NCBI RefSeq assembly: GCF_013214175.1
Contig: NZ_JABSPA010000005.1
Coordinates: 124,001 to 188,000 of the forward strand
Direction: 5' to 3'
DNA length: 64,000 nucleotides
Source of the DNA: Colwellia sp.
GTDB lineage: Bacteria > Pseudomonadota > Gammaproteobacteria > Enterobacterales > Alteromonadaceae
Part shown: in pieces, positions 48,934-59,689 of the stretch
Layout of the letters: every line of letters starts with the position of its first letter
Position numbering within the stretch: position 1 is the first letter of the stretch
Position numbers and translations under genes: made by a program
The notes under the pieces: model-generated
Database searches by the model: none
The model's input: the letters and a program-made list of their open reading frames with translations, nothing else
Told to the model about the DNA's origin: nothing

Positions 48934-51369
48934 TTAAATCTTTGCTAGTAACGCCAGAGGTATGTAGTCTTGCTCCTTCTTAACTACAACCCATTTCTCT
49001 TGCCAAGCTTGCTTACTTAAGTAGTCATCTAAATCGTGCGGAGGTATTGGCTTGGAAAAGTAATAACCTTGCATTAAATGACAAGCCGAGTCATTGAGCC
49101 AATCGAAGGTGAGTAGGTCTTCCACCCCCTCGGCTACTACCTGCATATTTAATGCTTTAGCCATGTCTATCATTGCTTTAATTAGCTTCTTCGAGTCTTG
49201 ATGCGCCTCTGTACTAGCTAAATCAAATACAAAGCTACGGTCTATTTTTAAGACATCGATTGGAAAGTCTCGTAGTAATGATAAAGATGAAAAACCAGTA
49301 CCAAAATCATCTAAAAATATTTTAACGCCCAGTTTCTGTAAACTAGTTAAGTTCTTTTTAACAATAGTTTTATTATCAATAAGCGCCGATTCGGTCAGCT
49401 CTACCGCCAATAACTTACCCGGAACATTATATTGCAATAACGCCTTAGCGATTTGCTCGACAACTTCACCTTGCGCTAATTGTATTGGTGAGACATTAAT
49501 ACTAATGTAAGGGCAGCTTTCTTCACCGTACCTTTTGAGCCAAATTGCTAGCTGACAGCATGCTGATTCAATAAGCCACTTACCTAATATATGAATAAGA
49601 CCTGTTTCTTCAGCAACTTCGATAAATTCATCGGGGAAGATCATACCCTTTGCAGGGTGCAGCCAACGACTTAGCGCTTCAAAGCCTTTTAAATTTAGAT
49701 TATCGTGTATAGGCTGTAAGTATATGCTTAGCTCTTTATTAGCAATGGCATCTGCTAGTTCATCTTCAATATCTTGTTTTAACACTAGACTTTGGTGCAT
49801 ATTTTCTTGATAAAAAACCACCCTCCCTCGCCCTAATCGCTTGGCTTCATACATAGCTATATCAGCATTTCGAATCACATCGTTGGCACTAGTATCTACC
49901 GTATTACTTAGATAGATGCCTATACTGGCACCAATGCGATATTTGTTATCATCAATAAGATATATTTGTTCTAAACGCCTCAATATTCGTTCAGCAACCA
50001 AAGTCACGGTCACTTGGCAGAAACTATTATGCAGGAGTACTGCAAATTCATCGCCACCAAAGCGAAATAATAAATCATCAAAACGGGCTGTCTGCTGTAA
50101 CCTTTGCGCCACTTGCTGCAATAACTTATCGCCAACTAGATGTCCTTTGGTATCGTTTACCTTTTTAAAGTGGTCTAAATCGATAAACAATAAGCTAAAG
50201 CCTTCATCACTATGACGATTTGTCTGCTTGGTTAACTTTTCTAGTTCATTAGTTAGCGCCTGCTTGTTAAGCAATTGTGTTAAATTATCATGGCTAGCTT
50301 GATACTGGAGTGATGCTGTTTTTTCTTTTACTAGAGAGTTAGCCCAGCGCACGCGGTTGATATACATCCATAAATATATGCTTAATCCTAGAGTCAAAGT
50401 CAGTATGATCATAGCGGCGCCGTAAGCATATAATCGACTACGAGAGTCATAACCTAGTTTAGTGAGCTCTATAGTCCATAGCTGGTTAGCAAATGGAATA
50501 GTCGCCTGCAACTTTGATCGTTTCTCCGGCGAATAACAACCTGAAACACAATGTTCTCGCCATTGAGAATCATATATTTTTTCACTTTTATCCTGACTAT
50601 TAAAAATTGAAATTTGATAGTTTTTTGAGTTAGTAAGATCTCCCCAAAGGGTATCAACTAATTGGTTAGTCATAACAATGCCAACGAGGTAACCGCGTAA
50701 GTTATCGCTAGATGCCGTGTTATTTTTAAAGATAGGTAATAACAGTCTAAAACCTAATTCATTTTGTTCATTGTTGAACTTAGCGGAGCTTATACTGCCA
50801 CTGTGCAGTGCTTTATTCATACTAGTGGCGATAGTGCAGTTAGTATCTAGCTGCAAACCCAATTCATGACCAATAAACTCTGCTGGCTGAGCAAATAAAA
50901 CGGGAAACGTGGCATTGGCAGCTAACTTAGGGCAGTTTGTTAGCAAATTACTCATTGCACGAATCTGATAATCAAAAATGCCACTGGCACGAACTTGCTT
51001 TTCAAAATTAGCCACTTGGCTTTTCTCAACCGCTGGCGCCCATTGCACGCCACGCATACCTGTATTTTTAAGAAAATCTCGTGTAATTAGTTGCGCAAAA
51101 TCTTGCTGATGCAACTCTGGCTTAATCTTAAATAAACTTTGTGTTGCCAAGAATACTTTATTAATAGTCGAAATGGCTTGGGTTAGACTGGTTACTTTAT
51201 CTTTAAAGCTTGCCTGAAACTGTTGATGGCTATGTTGCTCTTCATAATAGTTAACCGTCAGAAAAGCTGTATAGGCTAGTATCATCCCGAGCAACCATAA
51301 TAAAACTATGCCAGAATATCGCTGCCAAAAAAAATGACTTTTTTTAACACCCGTAATCAAGAAATTCAC
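48934..51369 (-). CDS. CHASE-GGDEF-EAL dual c-di-GMP enzyme
   Basis: An 811-residue inner-membrane sensor. One N-terminal helix, a periplasmic CHASE-like domain (residues 40-300, with MRGVQWAPAV), and a second helix near 315-335 are followed by a GGDEF domain with FRFGGDEF and an RxxD site (RFDD). The EAL domain has GFEALSRW, ELTES, LDDFGTGFSSLSLL and AEGVED. Both catalytic motifs look intact, so it could make or break c-di-GMP depending on signal. CHASE domains bind small ligands such as cytokinin-like compounds or peptides. Confidence 0.9.
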   Translation of the reverse strand: MNFLITGVKKSHFFWQRYSGIVLLWLLGMILAYTAFLTVNYYEEQHSHQQFQASFKDKVTSLTQAISTINKVFLATQSLFKIKPELHQQDFAQLITRDFLKNTGMRGVQWAPAVEKSQVANFEKQVRASGIFDYQIRAMSNLLTNCPKLAANATFPVLFAQPAEFIGHELGLQLDTNCTIATSMNKALHSGSISSAKFNNEQNELGFRLLLPIFKNNTASSDNLRGYLVGIVMTNQLVDTLWGDLTNSKNYQISIFNSQDKSEKIYDSQWREHCVSGCYSPEKRSKLQATIPFANQLWTIELTKLGYDSRSRLYAYGAAMIILTLTLGLSIYLWMYINRVRWANSLVKEKTASLQYQASHDNLTQLLNKQALTNELEKLTKQTNRHSDEGFSLLFIDLDHFKKVNDTKGHLVGDKLLQQVAQRLQQTARFDDLLFRFGGDEFAVLLHNSFCQVTVTLVAERILRRLEQIYLIDDNKYRIGASIGIYLSNTVDTSANDVIRNADIAMYEAKRLGRGRVVFYQENMHQSLVLKQDIEDELADAIANKELSIYLQPIHDNLNLKGFEALSRWLHPAKGMIFPDEFIEVAEETGLIHILGKWLIESACCQLAIWLKRYGEESCPYISINVSPIQLAQGEVVEQIAKALLQYNVPGKLLAVELTESALIDNKTIVKKNLTSLQKLGVKIFLDDFGTGFSSLSLLRDFPIDVLKIDRSFVFDLASTEAHQDSKKLIKAMIDMAKALNMQVVAEGVEDLLTFDWLNDSACHLMQGYYFSKPIPPHDLDDYLSKQAWQEKWVVVKKEQDYIPLALLAKI

Positions 51370-51503
51370 AAAATTACCTTACGCTATTTAACGCTTATAA
51401 ACATTAGCCGAGCATAGTGCCATTTGACCAAATAATGCTCCGCACACCAAGTGCAGCGTTTGTTAAATCAATGCTGTACATGATAACTGAACCATGCTTA
51501 AAT

Positions 51504-51522
51504 GCAAACGATTCTCATTAAC
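51504..51522. promoter_or_regulatory. Fur box upstream of the ferric-type binding protein
   Basis: GCAAACGATTCTCATTAAC matches the Fur consensus core GATNNTCATT well; the left half (GCAAAC) is weaker. It lies 27-45 bases before the GTG start of the substrate-binding gene, where a repressor would block the promoter. Confidence 0.55.
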
Positions 51523-51548
51523 ACGTTTGTGCAACTTCAGGACTTTCT

Positions 51549-52577
51549 GTGAAAAAAATTGTTTTGTTATCTTTATTATCAGCAATATTATTAAATTTTT
51601 CCTTCATCGCTGAGAGCAACGAAAATCAACGTATGGTTAATGTTTATTCTTTTCGCCAAGTGAAATTAATTGAGCCGTTAATTAAAGAATTTACTGAAAA
51701 AACAGGTATTAAAGTGAATGTTGTTAGCGGTAAAGCAGATAAGTTAATGCAGCGACTGATTCAAGATGGTGATGATAGTTTTGCTGATGTATTACTAACC
51801 GTAGGTGCAGCTAGACTTGATAAAGCTAAACGATTAAACCTTATCAAACCAATCAACTCGGCAATATTACTCGCTAATGTGCCTGAAAACTTACGCGATC
51901 CGGAAAATTATTGGTTTGCTTTGTCATTACGGGTTAGAGCTATTTTTTATGCTAAAGATAAAATTAACCCACTGCTGCTAGCAAGCTATGAATCATTATT
52001 GAATAAGCGTTGGCTGGGTAAAATATGTAGTAGAGCTGGTAACCATTTTTATAATCGCGCTATGGTAGCTAGCTTTATTTATCACTACGGTGATGACTGG
52101 ACTAAAAATTGGGTACAACATTTTAGTGATAATTTAGCCATGCGACCTAATGGTAACGACAGAGATCAAATGAGAAAAGTCGCTAGGGGCGATTGTGATA
52201 TCGCAATAGCTAACAGCTATTACTATGGCATGTTATCAAATAGCATTAAACAGAGTGACCGTGAAACGTATCAAAAGATTGGCATTATTTTACCACAAAG
52301 TAAAGATATTGGTAGCCATGTAAATATTAGTGGCGCAGCCCTTACCCACTCAGCTAAAAACGTTGATAATGCCATTAAATTCATTGAGTTTCTCACCACT
52401 AAAAAAGCACAGAAAATATATGCACATAGTAATTTTGAATTCCCCGTTCATGCTGATATTCCCGCAGGTGAATTTATTGCTTCATGGGGTGAGCTTAATG
52501 CCGATACCCAACCTATTCTGCATTTGCCTCTATACCATAAGCAAGCAGCGGAGATAATTTCCCAAAGTAATTGGTAA
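51549..52577 (+). CDS. Ferric iron ABC transporter substrate-binding protein (FbpA/IdiA-type)
   Basis: A 342-residue exported protein. A signal peptide (LLSLLSAILLNFSFIAES) precedes a type II periplasmic-binding fold. VNVYSFRQ at the start and the Tyr-rich segment ANSYYYGMLSN near the ferric site resemble FbpA/FutA proteins. It should bind Fe3+ in the periplasm. No permease or ATPase gene is next to it. Start is GTG with a poor ribosome binding site. The Fur box upstream supports iron control. Confidence 0.8.
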   Translation: MKKIVLLSLLSAILLNFSFIAESNENQRMVNVYSFRQVKLIEPLIKEFTEKTGIKVNVVSGKADKLMQRLIQDGDDSFADVLLTVGAARLDKAKRLNLIKPINSAILLANVPENLRDPENYWFALSLRVRAIFYAKDKINPLLLASYESLLNKRWLGKICSRAGNHFYNRAMVASFIYHYGDDWTKNWVQHFSDNLAMRPNGNDRDQMRKVARGDCDIAIANSYYYGMLSNSIKQSDRETYQKIGIILPQSKDIGSHVNISGAALTHSAKNVDNAIKFIEFLTTKKAQKIYAHSNFEFPVHADIPAGEFIASWGELNADTQPILHLPLYHKQAAEIISQSNW

Positions 52578-52794
52578 TCGATACTCAGGAAAAGGCATAA
52601 TTAGCCTAGCCTTTACTCAAGATAAAGTGATTAAGATATTGTTCATTGCACTAACTACAACAACAACGACCAATAAAAATACAAATGATTATTATAGCCT
52701 TGTTTTAAATAACTATAATGGCTATTGATAACTAAGCTTTGTTATTAAAAAATTTTCCGTTAGAATGGGTGAATCACTATTTAGGATACTTGTT

Positions 52795-53445
52795 ATGATT
52801 CAGCCAGAAAAAATAATAATAGCTGACGACCATCCCTTATTTAGACAAGCTTTATTGGGGACATTAAAAGCCAAGCTAACTTATACCACATGGCTTGAAG
52901 CAGAAACAATTGAAGAACTTGAACAACAACTCACCAACAATAATGATAGTGATTTGTTATTACTGGATTTAAATATTCCTGGCGCTCATGGCTTTAATAC
53001 CCTAATTCATGTGCGTAATCACTTTCCACAAATTCCTGTAGTTATCGTCTCCGCTCATGAAGATCATGACACCATCAGTAAAGCAATGGAGTATGGTGCC
53101 GCTGGCTTTGTACCAAAATCTACCCCAGTTAATGATATTTATTCTGCTATTGTTGCCGTATTGTCAGGTAATATCTGGCTACCCGCTTCTTTCGAACAAG
53201 CACCAAGTAGCAATAGTAAAAGTAATATTGCTGAGCGCGTCGCCAGTTTAACGCAGCAACAATATCGTATCTTAATGATGTTTGCCCAGGGCATGCTAAA
53301 TAAGCAAATTGCTTACGATTTAAATGTATCGGAAGCGACCATTAAAGCCCATGCTACCGCCATTTTCAGAAAACTTGATGTGCGCAACCGCACGCAAGCT
53401 GTTATTGTTATTGCCCAGTTAAACTTATCTGAGGCAAGCTTTTAA
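52795..53445 (+). CDS. LuxR-family response regulator
   Basis: A 216-residue regulator. The receiver has Asp pair DD (IADDHP), the phosphoacceptor Asp58 in LLDLNIPG, and Lys in VPKST. The C-terminal LuxR helix-turn-helix is GMLNKQIAYDLNVSEATIKA. The start is the ATG with AGGA eight bases upstream; a 10-codon longer frame has no such site. No histidine kinase is adjacent, so its partner is unknown. Confidence 0.85.
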   Translation: MIQPEKIIIADDHPLFRQALLGTLKAKLTYTTWLEAETIEELEQQLTNNNDSDLLLLDLNIPGAHGFNTLIHVRNHFPQIPVVIVSAHEDHDTISKAMEYGAAGFVPKSTPVNDIYSAIVAVLSGNIWLPASFEQAPSSNSKSNIAERVASLTQQQYRILMMFAQGMLNKQIAYDLNVSEATIKAHATAIFRKLDVRNRTQAVIVIAQLNLSEASF

Positions 53446-53488
53446 CAAGCTTTACTGCCGTAAGTTATATCAACTTTCTGACTGAAAC

Positions 53489-53527
53489 AAAAAAGCACGT
53501 CAATGATCACTCATTAACGTGCTTTTT
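53489..53527. terminator. Bidirectional terminator
   Basis: AAAAAGCACGT and ACGTGCTTTTT form an eleven-base stem, with inner AATGA/TCATT pairing. The A and T runs on both flanks mean it can serve the response regulator on the plus strand and fre on the minus strand. Confidence 0.9.
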
Positions 53528-53582
53528 CAATTTTATAGCTTAGCGTTATATCACTTAGACTTTACCTTTTAAACATCACTTT

Positions 53583-54302
53583 TTAAATAAAAGCAAAAGC
53601 ATCGGCATACATATGTTCTAACAAAGCACCGTGTTCAACAAAGTCACTTCGAATAGCACCAACCATGTCAAAACGTCCGGCCAAGTAAATATCGTAAGGT
53701 TCAAAACTGACAATATCATGCATAGCGGCTTGATGAACTAAGCCGGTTTTACCTTGCCAAGGATTTTCTGAGTTTTCCTGCACATTCTCAATGACTGGGA
53801 TAAAATTAGCGTGCGGCAATTTAGCAATAGTGGCAATGGTTTTTTCTAGTTCATAAATGGCACTTTCTTGACGTAAGCCCCAATAAACCATGATATGACG
53901 CTGTGACTTTTGCTCGGCTAAATACTCAAACATTGATTTAATGTAAGAGAAACCAGTACCACCGGCAAGTAATAATAATGGTCGTTCACTATCAACACGT
54001 AATTGCGCATGACCTGCAGGTATTTCAATGGTTACCGGCTCGCCACTAACGTGACTAGCTTTAATACGCTCAATCACTTGCATTGGGTAGCTATCGGCAA
54101 CAAAAGCGCCTATTTGTAATTCAAGTAAATCACTATTAGGTGAACTGGCAATTGAAAATGGACGTTTATCTTCATCACTCATGACAAAATTCAAATACTG
54201 ACCGGCAATAAAATCAACTTTTTCATTGGCCTTTAAAAGTACTTTATATACGTGTGATGTTAACGATGTTAACGACTCTATTTGACAACTAACTGTCTTC
54301 AT
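53583..54302 (-). CDS. fre: NAD(P)H-flavin reductase Fre
   Basis: A 239-residue cytosolic ferredoxin-reductase-like enzyme that reduces free flavins. The flavin motif is RPFSIASSP, the NAD motif LLLLAGGTGFSYIKSM, and the C-terminal region DIYLAGRFDMV. It lies 120 bases downstream of ubiD on the same strand, the same order as in E. coli. Confidence 0.93.
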   Translation of the reverse strand: MKTVSCQIESLTSLTSHVYKVLLKANEKVDFIAGQYLNFVMSDEDKRPFSIASSPNSDLLELQIGAFVADSYPMQVIERIKASHVSGEPVTIEIPAGHAQLRVDSERPLLLLAGGTGFSYIKSMFEYLAEQKSQRHIMVYWGLRQESAIYELEKTIATIAKLPHANFIPVIENVQENSENPWQGKTGLVHQAAMHDIVSFEPYDIYLAGRFDMVGAIRSDFVEHGALLEHMYADAFAFI

Positions 54303-54422
54303 TCTTAAACCTTTTTGCTACTTTATTGGTAATTACTCATCGGCAAAGTGGTTATTTTGCCAATAGCTAATAAGATAGAATTGCGACTCTACTAAGTATA
54401 GTCAGCAAACTTTATAAAATAT

Positions 54423-55904
54423 TTAAATAATATCTAATTCATCCCAAAGTTCATCAACTTGGTCTTTGATTTCCTGGGTCATCTCAATTGGCTCACCCCA
54501 TTCACGATCTGTTTCACCAGGCCATTTATTAGTGGCATCTAGGCCCATTTTAGAACCTAACCCTGAAACAGGTGAGGCAAAATCAAGGTAATCAATTGGC
54601 GTGTTTTCTATCAATACAGTATCACGACTCGGATCCATTCTTGTGGTCATAGCCCAGATAACATCTTCCCAGTTTCTAGCATTGATATCGTCATCACAAA
54701 CTATGACAAACTTGGTGTACATAAATTGCCGTAAGAATGACCAAACGCCCATCATTACTACTTTAGCGTGACCGGCATATTGCTTTTTAATAGTGACAAT
54801 AGCAAGGCGATAAGAGCAACCTTCTGGCGGTAAATAAAAGTCTTGAATTTCAGGAAATTGCTTTTGCAAAATAGGCACAAAGACTTCATTAAGCGCAACA
54901 CCTAAGATGGCAGGTTCATCAGGTGGCCTGCCCGTATAGGTACTATGATAGATAGCATCTTTGCGCATAGTGATATGTGTTACTGTCATCACTGGAAAAC
55001 TATCTACTTCATTGTAATAACCAGTATGATCGCCATAAGGCCCTTCTGGCGCCATTTCATCGGGGTCTAAATAGCCCTCCAAAATTATTTCAGCGCTAGC
55101 GGGAACTTCTAAATCATTACTTATAGATTTAGCCACTTGTGTTTTAGCACCACGTAATAGACCGGCAAAAGCATATTCAGATAACGTATCTGGTACTGGC
55201 GTTACTGCGCCTAAAATAGTGGCGGGATCGGCACCTAAGGCAACAGAAACAGGGTATTTCTCGCCTGGATTTTCTTTTTTGAATTCTTGAAAATCAAGCG
55301 CACCACCACGATGTGATAACCATCGCATGATGACTTTATTTTTACTCAGTACTTGCTGGCGATATATACCTAGATTTTGGCGCTCTTTGTGAGGTCCTCT
55401 AGTGACCGTAAGCCCCCAAGTAATTAGGGGTGCGACATCCCCAGGCCAACAAGTTTGTACCGGTAGTTTAGTTAAATCAACGTCATCACCAGATAAAACT
55501 ATTTGCTGACACAATGGCTTCTTGATGACCTTTACTGGCATATTTAATACTTGTTTATACACAGGTATTTTACTTAGAGCATCACGGAAACCTTTTGGTG
55601 GCTCAGGCTCTTTTAACATAGCCAGCAACTTGCCCACATCACGTAAAGCAGCAACATTTTTTTGGCCCATGGCTAGAGCAACCCTGTCAGGGGTACCAAA
55701 AAGGTTGGTAAGTACCGGCATACTGTGCGGCTTACCATTTTCATCGACTGCATTTTCAAAAAGTAATGCCGGCCCTTTCGCTCTAAGCGTTCTATCGCTA
55801 ATCTCTGTCATTGCTAAATGGGTAGATATTGGCTGAGTAATACGCTTAAGCTGGCCTATTTTTTCAAGTTGACTGATAAAGTCTCTTAAATCACTGTATT
55901 TCAT
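54423..55904 (-). CDS. ubiD: 4-Hydroxy-3-polyprenylbenzoate decarboxylase UbiD
   Basis: A 493-residue prenyl-FMN-dependent decarboxylase of ubiquinone synthesis. Family segments include [21 protein letters not shown] with the catalytic Glu, and [16 protein letters not shown]. The UbiX partner that makes the cofactor is not in the window. Confidence 0.95.
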   Translation of the reverse strand: MKYSDLRDFISQLEKIGQLKRITQPISTHLAMTEISDRTLRAKGPALLFENAVDENGKPHSMPVLTNLFGTPDRVALAMGQKNVAALRDVGKLLAMLKEPEPPKGFRDALSKIPVYKQVLNMPVKVIKKPLCQQIVLSGDDVDLTKLPVQTCWPGDVAPLITWGLTVTRGPHKERQNLGIYRQQVLSKNKVIMRWLSHRGGALDFQEFKKENPGEKYPVSVALGADPATILGAVTPVPDTLSEYAFAGLLRGAKTQVAKSISNDLEVPASAEIILEGYLDPDEMAPEGPYGDHTGYYNEVDSFPVMTVTHITMRKDAIYHSTYTGRPPDEPAILGVALNEVFVPILQKQFPEIQDFYLPPEGCSYRLAIVTIKKQYAGHAKVVMMGVWSFLRQFMYTKFVIVCDDDINARNWEDVIWAMTTRMDPSRDTVLIENTPIDYLDFASPVSGLGSKMGLDATNKWPGETDREWGEPIEMTQEIKDQVDELWDELDII

Positions 55905-55932
55905 CTAAGTTACCAGTAAGAGGTAAGGTACT

Positions 55933-55996
55933 ATACCCATTATCAATCAAGATGCAGGTTTCAGAGTGCTTGAGCACTTTGATTGATAACGGGTAT
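55933..55996. repeat. Short family B palindrome (64 bases)
   Basis: Eighteen-base arms (ATACCCATTATCAATCAA and its complement with one mismatch) flank TGCAGGTTTCAGAGTGCTTGA-type sequence. That sequence is the same as the terminal region of the 356-base element at 38619. It looks like the same element stripped of its interior. It lies between ubiD and the rho terminator, six bases before the latter. Confidence 0.7.
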
Positions 55997-56001
55997 GAGA
56001 T

Positions 56002-56028
56002 AAAAAAACCAGTCATTAGACTGGTTTT
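56002..56028 (-). terminator. Rho-independent terminator after rho
   Basis: On the minus strand AAAACCAGTC and GACTGGTTTT form a ten-base stem with a TAAT loop, then continue into a T-run. It lies 32 bases after the rho stop. Confidence 0.88.
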
Positions 56029-56059
56029 CATCAATTGGGTTATTCAACTAATAGAGCGA

Positions 56060-57319
56060 TTATTTACGCTTCATTGAATCAAAAAACTCATTGTTTGTTT
56101 TGGTCATAGCAAGTTTATCGATTAAGAATTCAATGGAACCAACTTCGTCCATTTCATGAACAACCTTACGCAGAACCCACATTTTTTGTAATTCAGCAGG
56201 CTTAGTAATAAGCTCTTCACGACGAGTACCACTGCGATTAATGTTAATTGCTGGGAATACACGTTTTTCAGAAATTTTCCGTGACAGGTGTAATTCCATA
56301 TTACCTGTACCTTTAAATTCTTCGTAGATAACTTCGTCCATTTTAGAGCCCGTTTCAACTAGCGCTGTCGCGATAATTGTTAAGCTACCACCTTCTTCGA
56401 TGTTACGTGCTGCACCAAAGAAACGTTTTGGACGATGTAAAGCATTAGCATCAACACCACCAGATAGAATTTTACCCGACGAAGGAATAACTGTGTTGTA
56501 AGCACGGGCTAAACGGGTAATCGAATCAAGTAAAATGACCACGTCTTTTTTATGTTCAACTAAACGTTTTGCTTTCTCAATGACCATTTCTGCCACTTGT
56601 ACGTGACGACTTGCTGGTTCATCAAAGGTAGAAGCAATAACTTCACCTTTCACCAAGCGCTGCATTTCAGTTACTTCTTCTGGACGCTCATCAATTAATA
56701 ATACCATTAGCTCGGCATCAGGATAATTATGGGCAATGCTTTGTGCAATATTTTGTAATAATAAGGTTTTACCGGCTTTTGGCGGCGCAACAATTAAACC
56801 ACGTTGGCCTTTACCAATGGGTGACGCTAAATCAATAACACGAGCGGTAATATCTTCTGTTGAACCATTACCACGTTCCATGATGAAGCGATCGGTTGGA
56901 TGAATCGGGGTTAAGTTTTCAAATAATATCTTATTACGGGTATTTTCTGGGCGATCAAAGTTAACTTCAGTCACCTTTAATAGAGCGAAGTAACGCTCGC
57001 CTTTTTTCGGTGAACGAATTTTACCTTGGATGGTATCACCCGTGCGCATACTAAAGCGGCGAATTTGGCTTGGTGATACATAAATGTCATCTGGCCCAGC
57101 TAAATATGAAGAGTCTGCTGAGCGTAAAAAGCCAAAACCATCTTGTAAAATCTCTAAAACACCGCCACCGAAAATATCATTATCACCTTCAGCATGTGCT
57201 TTTAAAATAGCAAAAATTATGTCTTGCTTGCGTGTTCTAGCTAGGTTCTCAAGCTTCATTTCCGCAGCAAGGCTAACCAATTCATTAATGGATTTTTCTT
57301 TTAGTTCGGTAAGGTTCAT
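56060..57319 (-). CDS. rho: Transcription termination factor Rho
   Basis: A 419-residue hexameric RNA helicase. Features in order: the N-terminal helix domain ([18 protein letters not shown]), the primary RNA-binding domain (GFGFLRS), Walker [17 protein letters not shown], Walker [17 protein letters not shown], and the Q/R loops. All regions are complete. Confidence 0.98.
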   Translation of the reverse strand: MNLTELKEKSINELVSLAAEMKLENLARTRKQDIIFAILKAHAEGDNDIFGGGVLEILQDGFGFLRSADSSYLAGPDDIYVSPSQIRRFSMRTGDTIQGKIRSPKKGERYFALLKVTEVNFDRPENTRNKILFENLTPIHPTDRFIMERGNGSTEDITARVIDLASPIGKGQRGLIVAPPKAGKTLLLQNIAQSIAHNYPDAELMVLLIDERPEEVTEMQRLVKGEVIASTFDEPASRHVQVAEMVIEKAKRLVEHKKDVVILLDSITRLARAYNTVIPSSGKILSGGVDANALHRPKRFFGAARNIEEGGSLTIIATALVETGSKMDEVIYEEFKGTGNMELHLSRKISEKRVFPAININRSGTRREELITKPAELQKMWVLRKVVHEMDEVGSIEFLIDKLAMTKTNNEFFDSMKRK

Positions 57320-57505
57320 AGGGGGTTTCTTAAACTATTTTAAGTGATAGTGCCTTCGGCGATTGCCGACACAAGTGTATGTTAAATGTATTTGTTACAA
57401 TAAGAATAGAGATAAAGCGATGTTATTTTGTACTCAGGGGCTAAATTTAGCACTAAAATTTGATTAGGTAAAGGCTGAATAAAAGCTAAGTAAATATTTT
57501 ATCAG

Positions 57506-57550
57506 AAAAAACAAAAAGCCTGGTAACTTAGGTATAAGTTATCAGGCTTT
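57506..57550 (-). terminator. Rho-independent terminator after trxA
   Basis: AAAGCCTGATAACTT pairs with AAGTTACCAGGCTTT (one mismatch), followed on the minus strand by TTGTTTTTT. It lies between trxA and rho. Confidence 0.88.
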
Positions 57551-57564
57551 ATAAATATTATCAT

Positions 57565-57891
57565 TTATAAGTTTTTATCTAAAAACTCTTTTAATTGAGT
57601 TTTCGATAGCGCGCCCACTTTAGTGTCAGCAATTTCACCATCTTTAAAAAGTAATAAGGTTGGAATACCACGTACACCATATTTAGGTGGTGTCGTTGAG
57701 TTTTGATCTATGTTTAATTTACCAACAGTCACTTTGCCTTCGTATTCATCGGCAATATCATCAAGTACTGGGGCAATCATTTTACAAGGACCACACCATT
57801 CAGCCCAAAAATCAACTAATACTAAACCCGATGCTTTTAATACATCTGCTTCAAAACTATCATCAGTTAGCTGAACAATTTTATCGCTCAT
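57565..57891 (-). CDS. trxA: Thioredoxin 1
   Basis: A 108-residue protein with active site WCGPC (Cys33, Cys36), and FWAEWC and GIPTLLLF as in E. coli. The start is the second of two tandem ATGs, which sits six bases from GGAG; the first is only three. Divergent from rhlB and upstream of rho, the E. coli arrangement. Confidence 0.97.
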   Translation of the reverse strand: MSDKIVQLTDDSFEADVLKASGLVLVDFWAEWCGPCKMIAPVLDDIADEYEGKVTVGKLNIDQNSTTPPKYGVRGIPTLLLFKDGEIADTKVGALSKTQLKEFLDKNL

Positions 57892-58013
57892 CATATTCTC
57901 CGTTGTTATGGCGAAAACGCCTTTGTGGTAATTACTCTGGGGTAATTATACCGTGATTCACTGCTTTTCCAATACTGTTTTCTGTAACATTGTTATTAAT
58001 TAAGCCGTAATAG

Positions 58014-58305
58014 CGATTCTAAGAAGTTAGTTTCCAGCTCAGAGCTATATTATGGAAGTTAGAATAAATAAAGTTTTCATAGGTCTAATTATTCTAAATT
58101 AAACAAACTTGGGTCGTTCTTACTTGTCTGACAAGCTGCCCGCTTGCAAGTTTAAAGACTTATAAGCAGCGTTATTGCTTTCGATTAGGACGCTACAGCA
58201 AGTACCTTATTAGCTAATGCAGGAGTAATTTCCTGCATTACCATGACCTTCAAGCTAATGCTTTTAATTCTCGCTGCATTAGAAATAACTCAATAGAGTT
58301 AGTAT
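58014..58305. repeat. Degenerate family A element (about 290 bases)
   Basis: The left end TTAGTTTCCAGCTCAGAGC matches the reverse complement of 14470-14510. An inner block AAAGACTTATAAGCAGCGTTATTG resembles the 14300 palindrome arm. The right end (CAATAGAGTTAGTAT) resembles that of the 41-base copy. A central block AAGTACCTTATTAGCTAATG and what follows (CAGGAGTAATT) is shared with the family B element at 38619. It fills most of the trxA-rhlB divergent gap. Boundaries are approximate. Confidence 0.55.
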
Positions 58306-58366
58306 AAAATCTAATTAATTAATTTTTAAGCAGCTATTTAGTAAACAAAAATGTTAAGCTTGCGCC

Positions 58367-59665
58367 ATGAAAAAAACACACTTAACTGAAACAAAATTCA
58401 CTGACCTAAATCTTGCCCCGCAAGTAGTCACTGGACTAGAAGCTATGGGCTTCGAATATTGTACGTCTATTCAGGCGATGGCTTTACCCGTTCTGCTAAA
58501 AGGCACTGATATAGCTGGCCAAGCACAAACAGGTGAAGGTAAAACCCTTGCCTTTTTAGCAGCTACTTTTCATCACCTTCTGCAAAAAGAAGCGCCTACA
58601 CATAACCAACCTCGCGCCTTAATAATGGCGCCAACACGTGAATTAGCTATACAAATTCACCGTGATGCTAAAGAGATGGCAAAAAGCACTGGCTTACGCC
58701 TTGGTGTTGTATATGGGGGCGAAGGTTATGAAAGTCAACGCTTAGAATTAGAAGCTGGTGTTGATATTCTTATTGGCACTTGTGGTCGTTTGATCGATTA
58801 CATGAAGCAAGGTATTTATAACCTTACTAACATTGAAGTCATCGTGCTTGATGAAGCCGATAGAATGTTTGATTTAGGCTTTATTAAAGATATTCGTTAT
58901 ATGTTTAATAAAATGCCTCCAGCTACTGAACGTTTAAGCATGCTATTTTCGGCAACTTTATCATTCCGTGTAAAAGAATTAGCCTTCGATCATATGAATG
59001 ATCCTACCAGTGTTGAAGTTGCGCCAGAGCAAAAAACCAACATTCGTATTAGTGAAGAGCTTTTCTATCCATCTAACGAAGACAAGATGTCTTTGTTACA
59101 AACATTGATTGAAGAAGATTGGCCTGAAAAAGCGATTGTTTTTGCCAATACCAAACATGTTTGTGAAAAAGTTTATGATCACCTGAATGCCGATAAAATA
59201 CGTGTTGGTTTATTAACCGGTGATGTACCACAGAAAAAGCGCTTAAAAATATTAGAGCAATTTACTGAAGGTACCATAGACATTCTGGTTGCAACCGATG
59301 TTGCTGCTCGTGGTTTACATATCCCTAGCGTAACTCATGTTTTTAACTATGACTTACCTGATGATTGTCAAGATTATGTCCATCGCATTGGTCGTACCGG
59401 TCGTGCTGGTGCAAGCGGTCATGCGATTAGTTTAGCTTGTGAGCAATATGTTTTTAATTTACCTGAAATTGAAACTTATATTGAGCATGAACTACCAGTA
59501 ACTAAGTATGATCATGATGCATTATTGACTGATTTACCTAAACCTAAACCTCGTCAACGTCGTCATAGATCTAATACTTCAAGAACAGGTGGCAACCGCC
59601 AGGGTGGTCGTTCTAATACTCGACCAACCAATCGTGGTGGTAATAGCAATCGCGGCAACCGCTAA
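58367..59665 (+). CDS. rhlB: ATP-dependent RNA helicase RhlB
   Basis: A 432-residue DEAD-box helicase of the RNA degradosome. Motifs in order: Q motif ([18 protein letters not shown]), [25 protein letters not shown], and [10 protein letters not shown]. The C-terminal tail is Arg/Asn/Gly-rich, as in degradosome-associated RhlB. Divergent from trxA. Confidence 0.95.
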   Translation: MKKTHLTETKFTDLNLAPQVVTGLEAMGFEYCTSIQAMALPVLLKGTDIAGQAQTGEGKTLAFLAATFHHLLQKEAPTHNQPRALIMAPTRELAIQIHRDAKEMAKSTGLRLGVVYGGEGYESQRLELEAGVDILIGTCGRLIDYMKQGIYNLTNIEVIVLDEADRMFDLGFIKDIRYMFNKMPPATERLSMLFSATLSFRVKELAFDHMNDPTSVEVAPEQKTNIRISEELFYPSNEDKMSLLQTLIEEDWPEKAIVFANTKHVCEKVYDHLNADKIRVGLLTGDVPQKKRLKILEQFTEGTIDILVATDVAARGLHIPSVTHVFNYDLPDDCQDYVHRIGRTGRAGASGHAISLACEQYVFNLPEIETYIEHELPVTKYDHDALLTDLPKPKPRQRRHRSNTSRTGGNRQGGRSNTRPTNRGGNSNRGNR

Positions 59666-59689
59666 ACTATTGCCTGGATTTAAAGCACA

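Noticed and set aside
53217-53251. A run of Asn/Ser codons in the response regulator as a possible frameshift
   Set aside because: It is the normal linker between receiver and LuxR domains, and both domains are in one frame.
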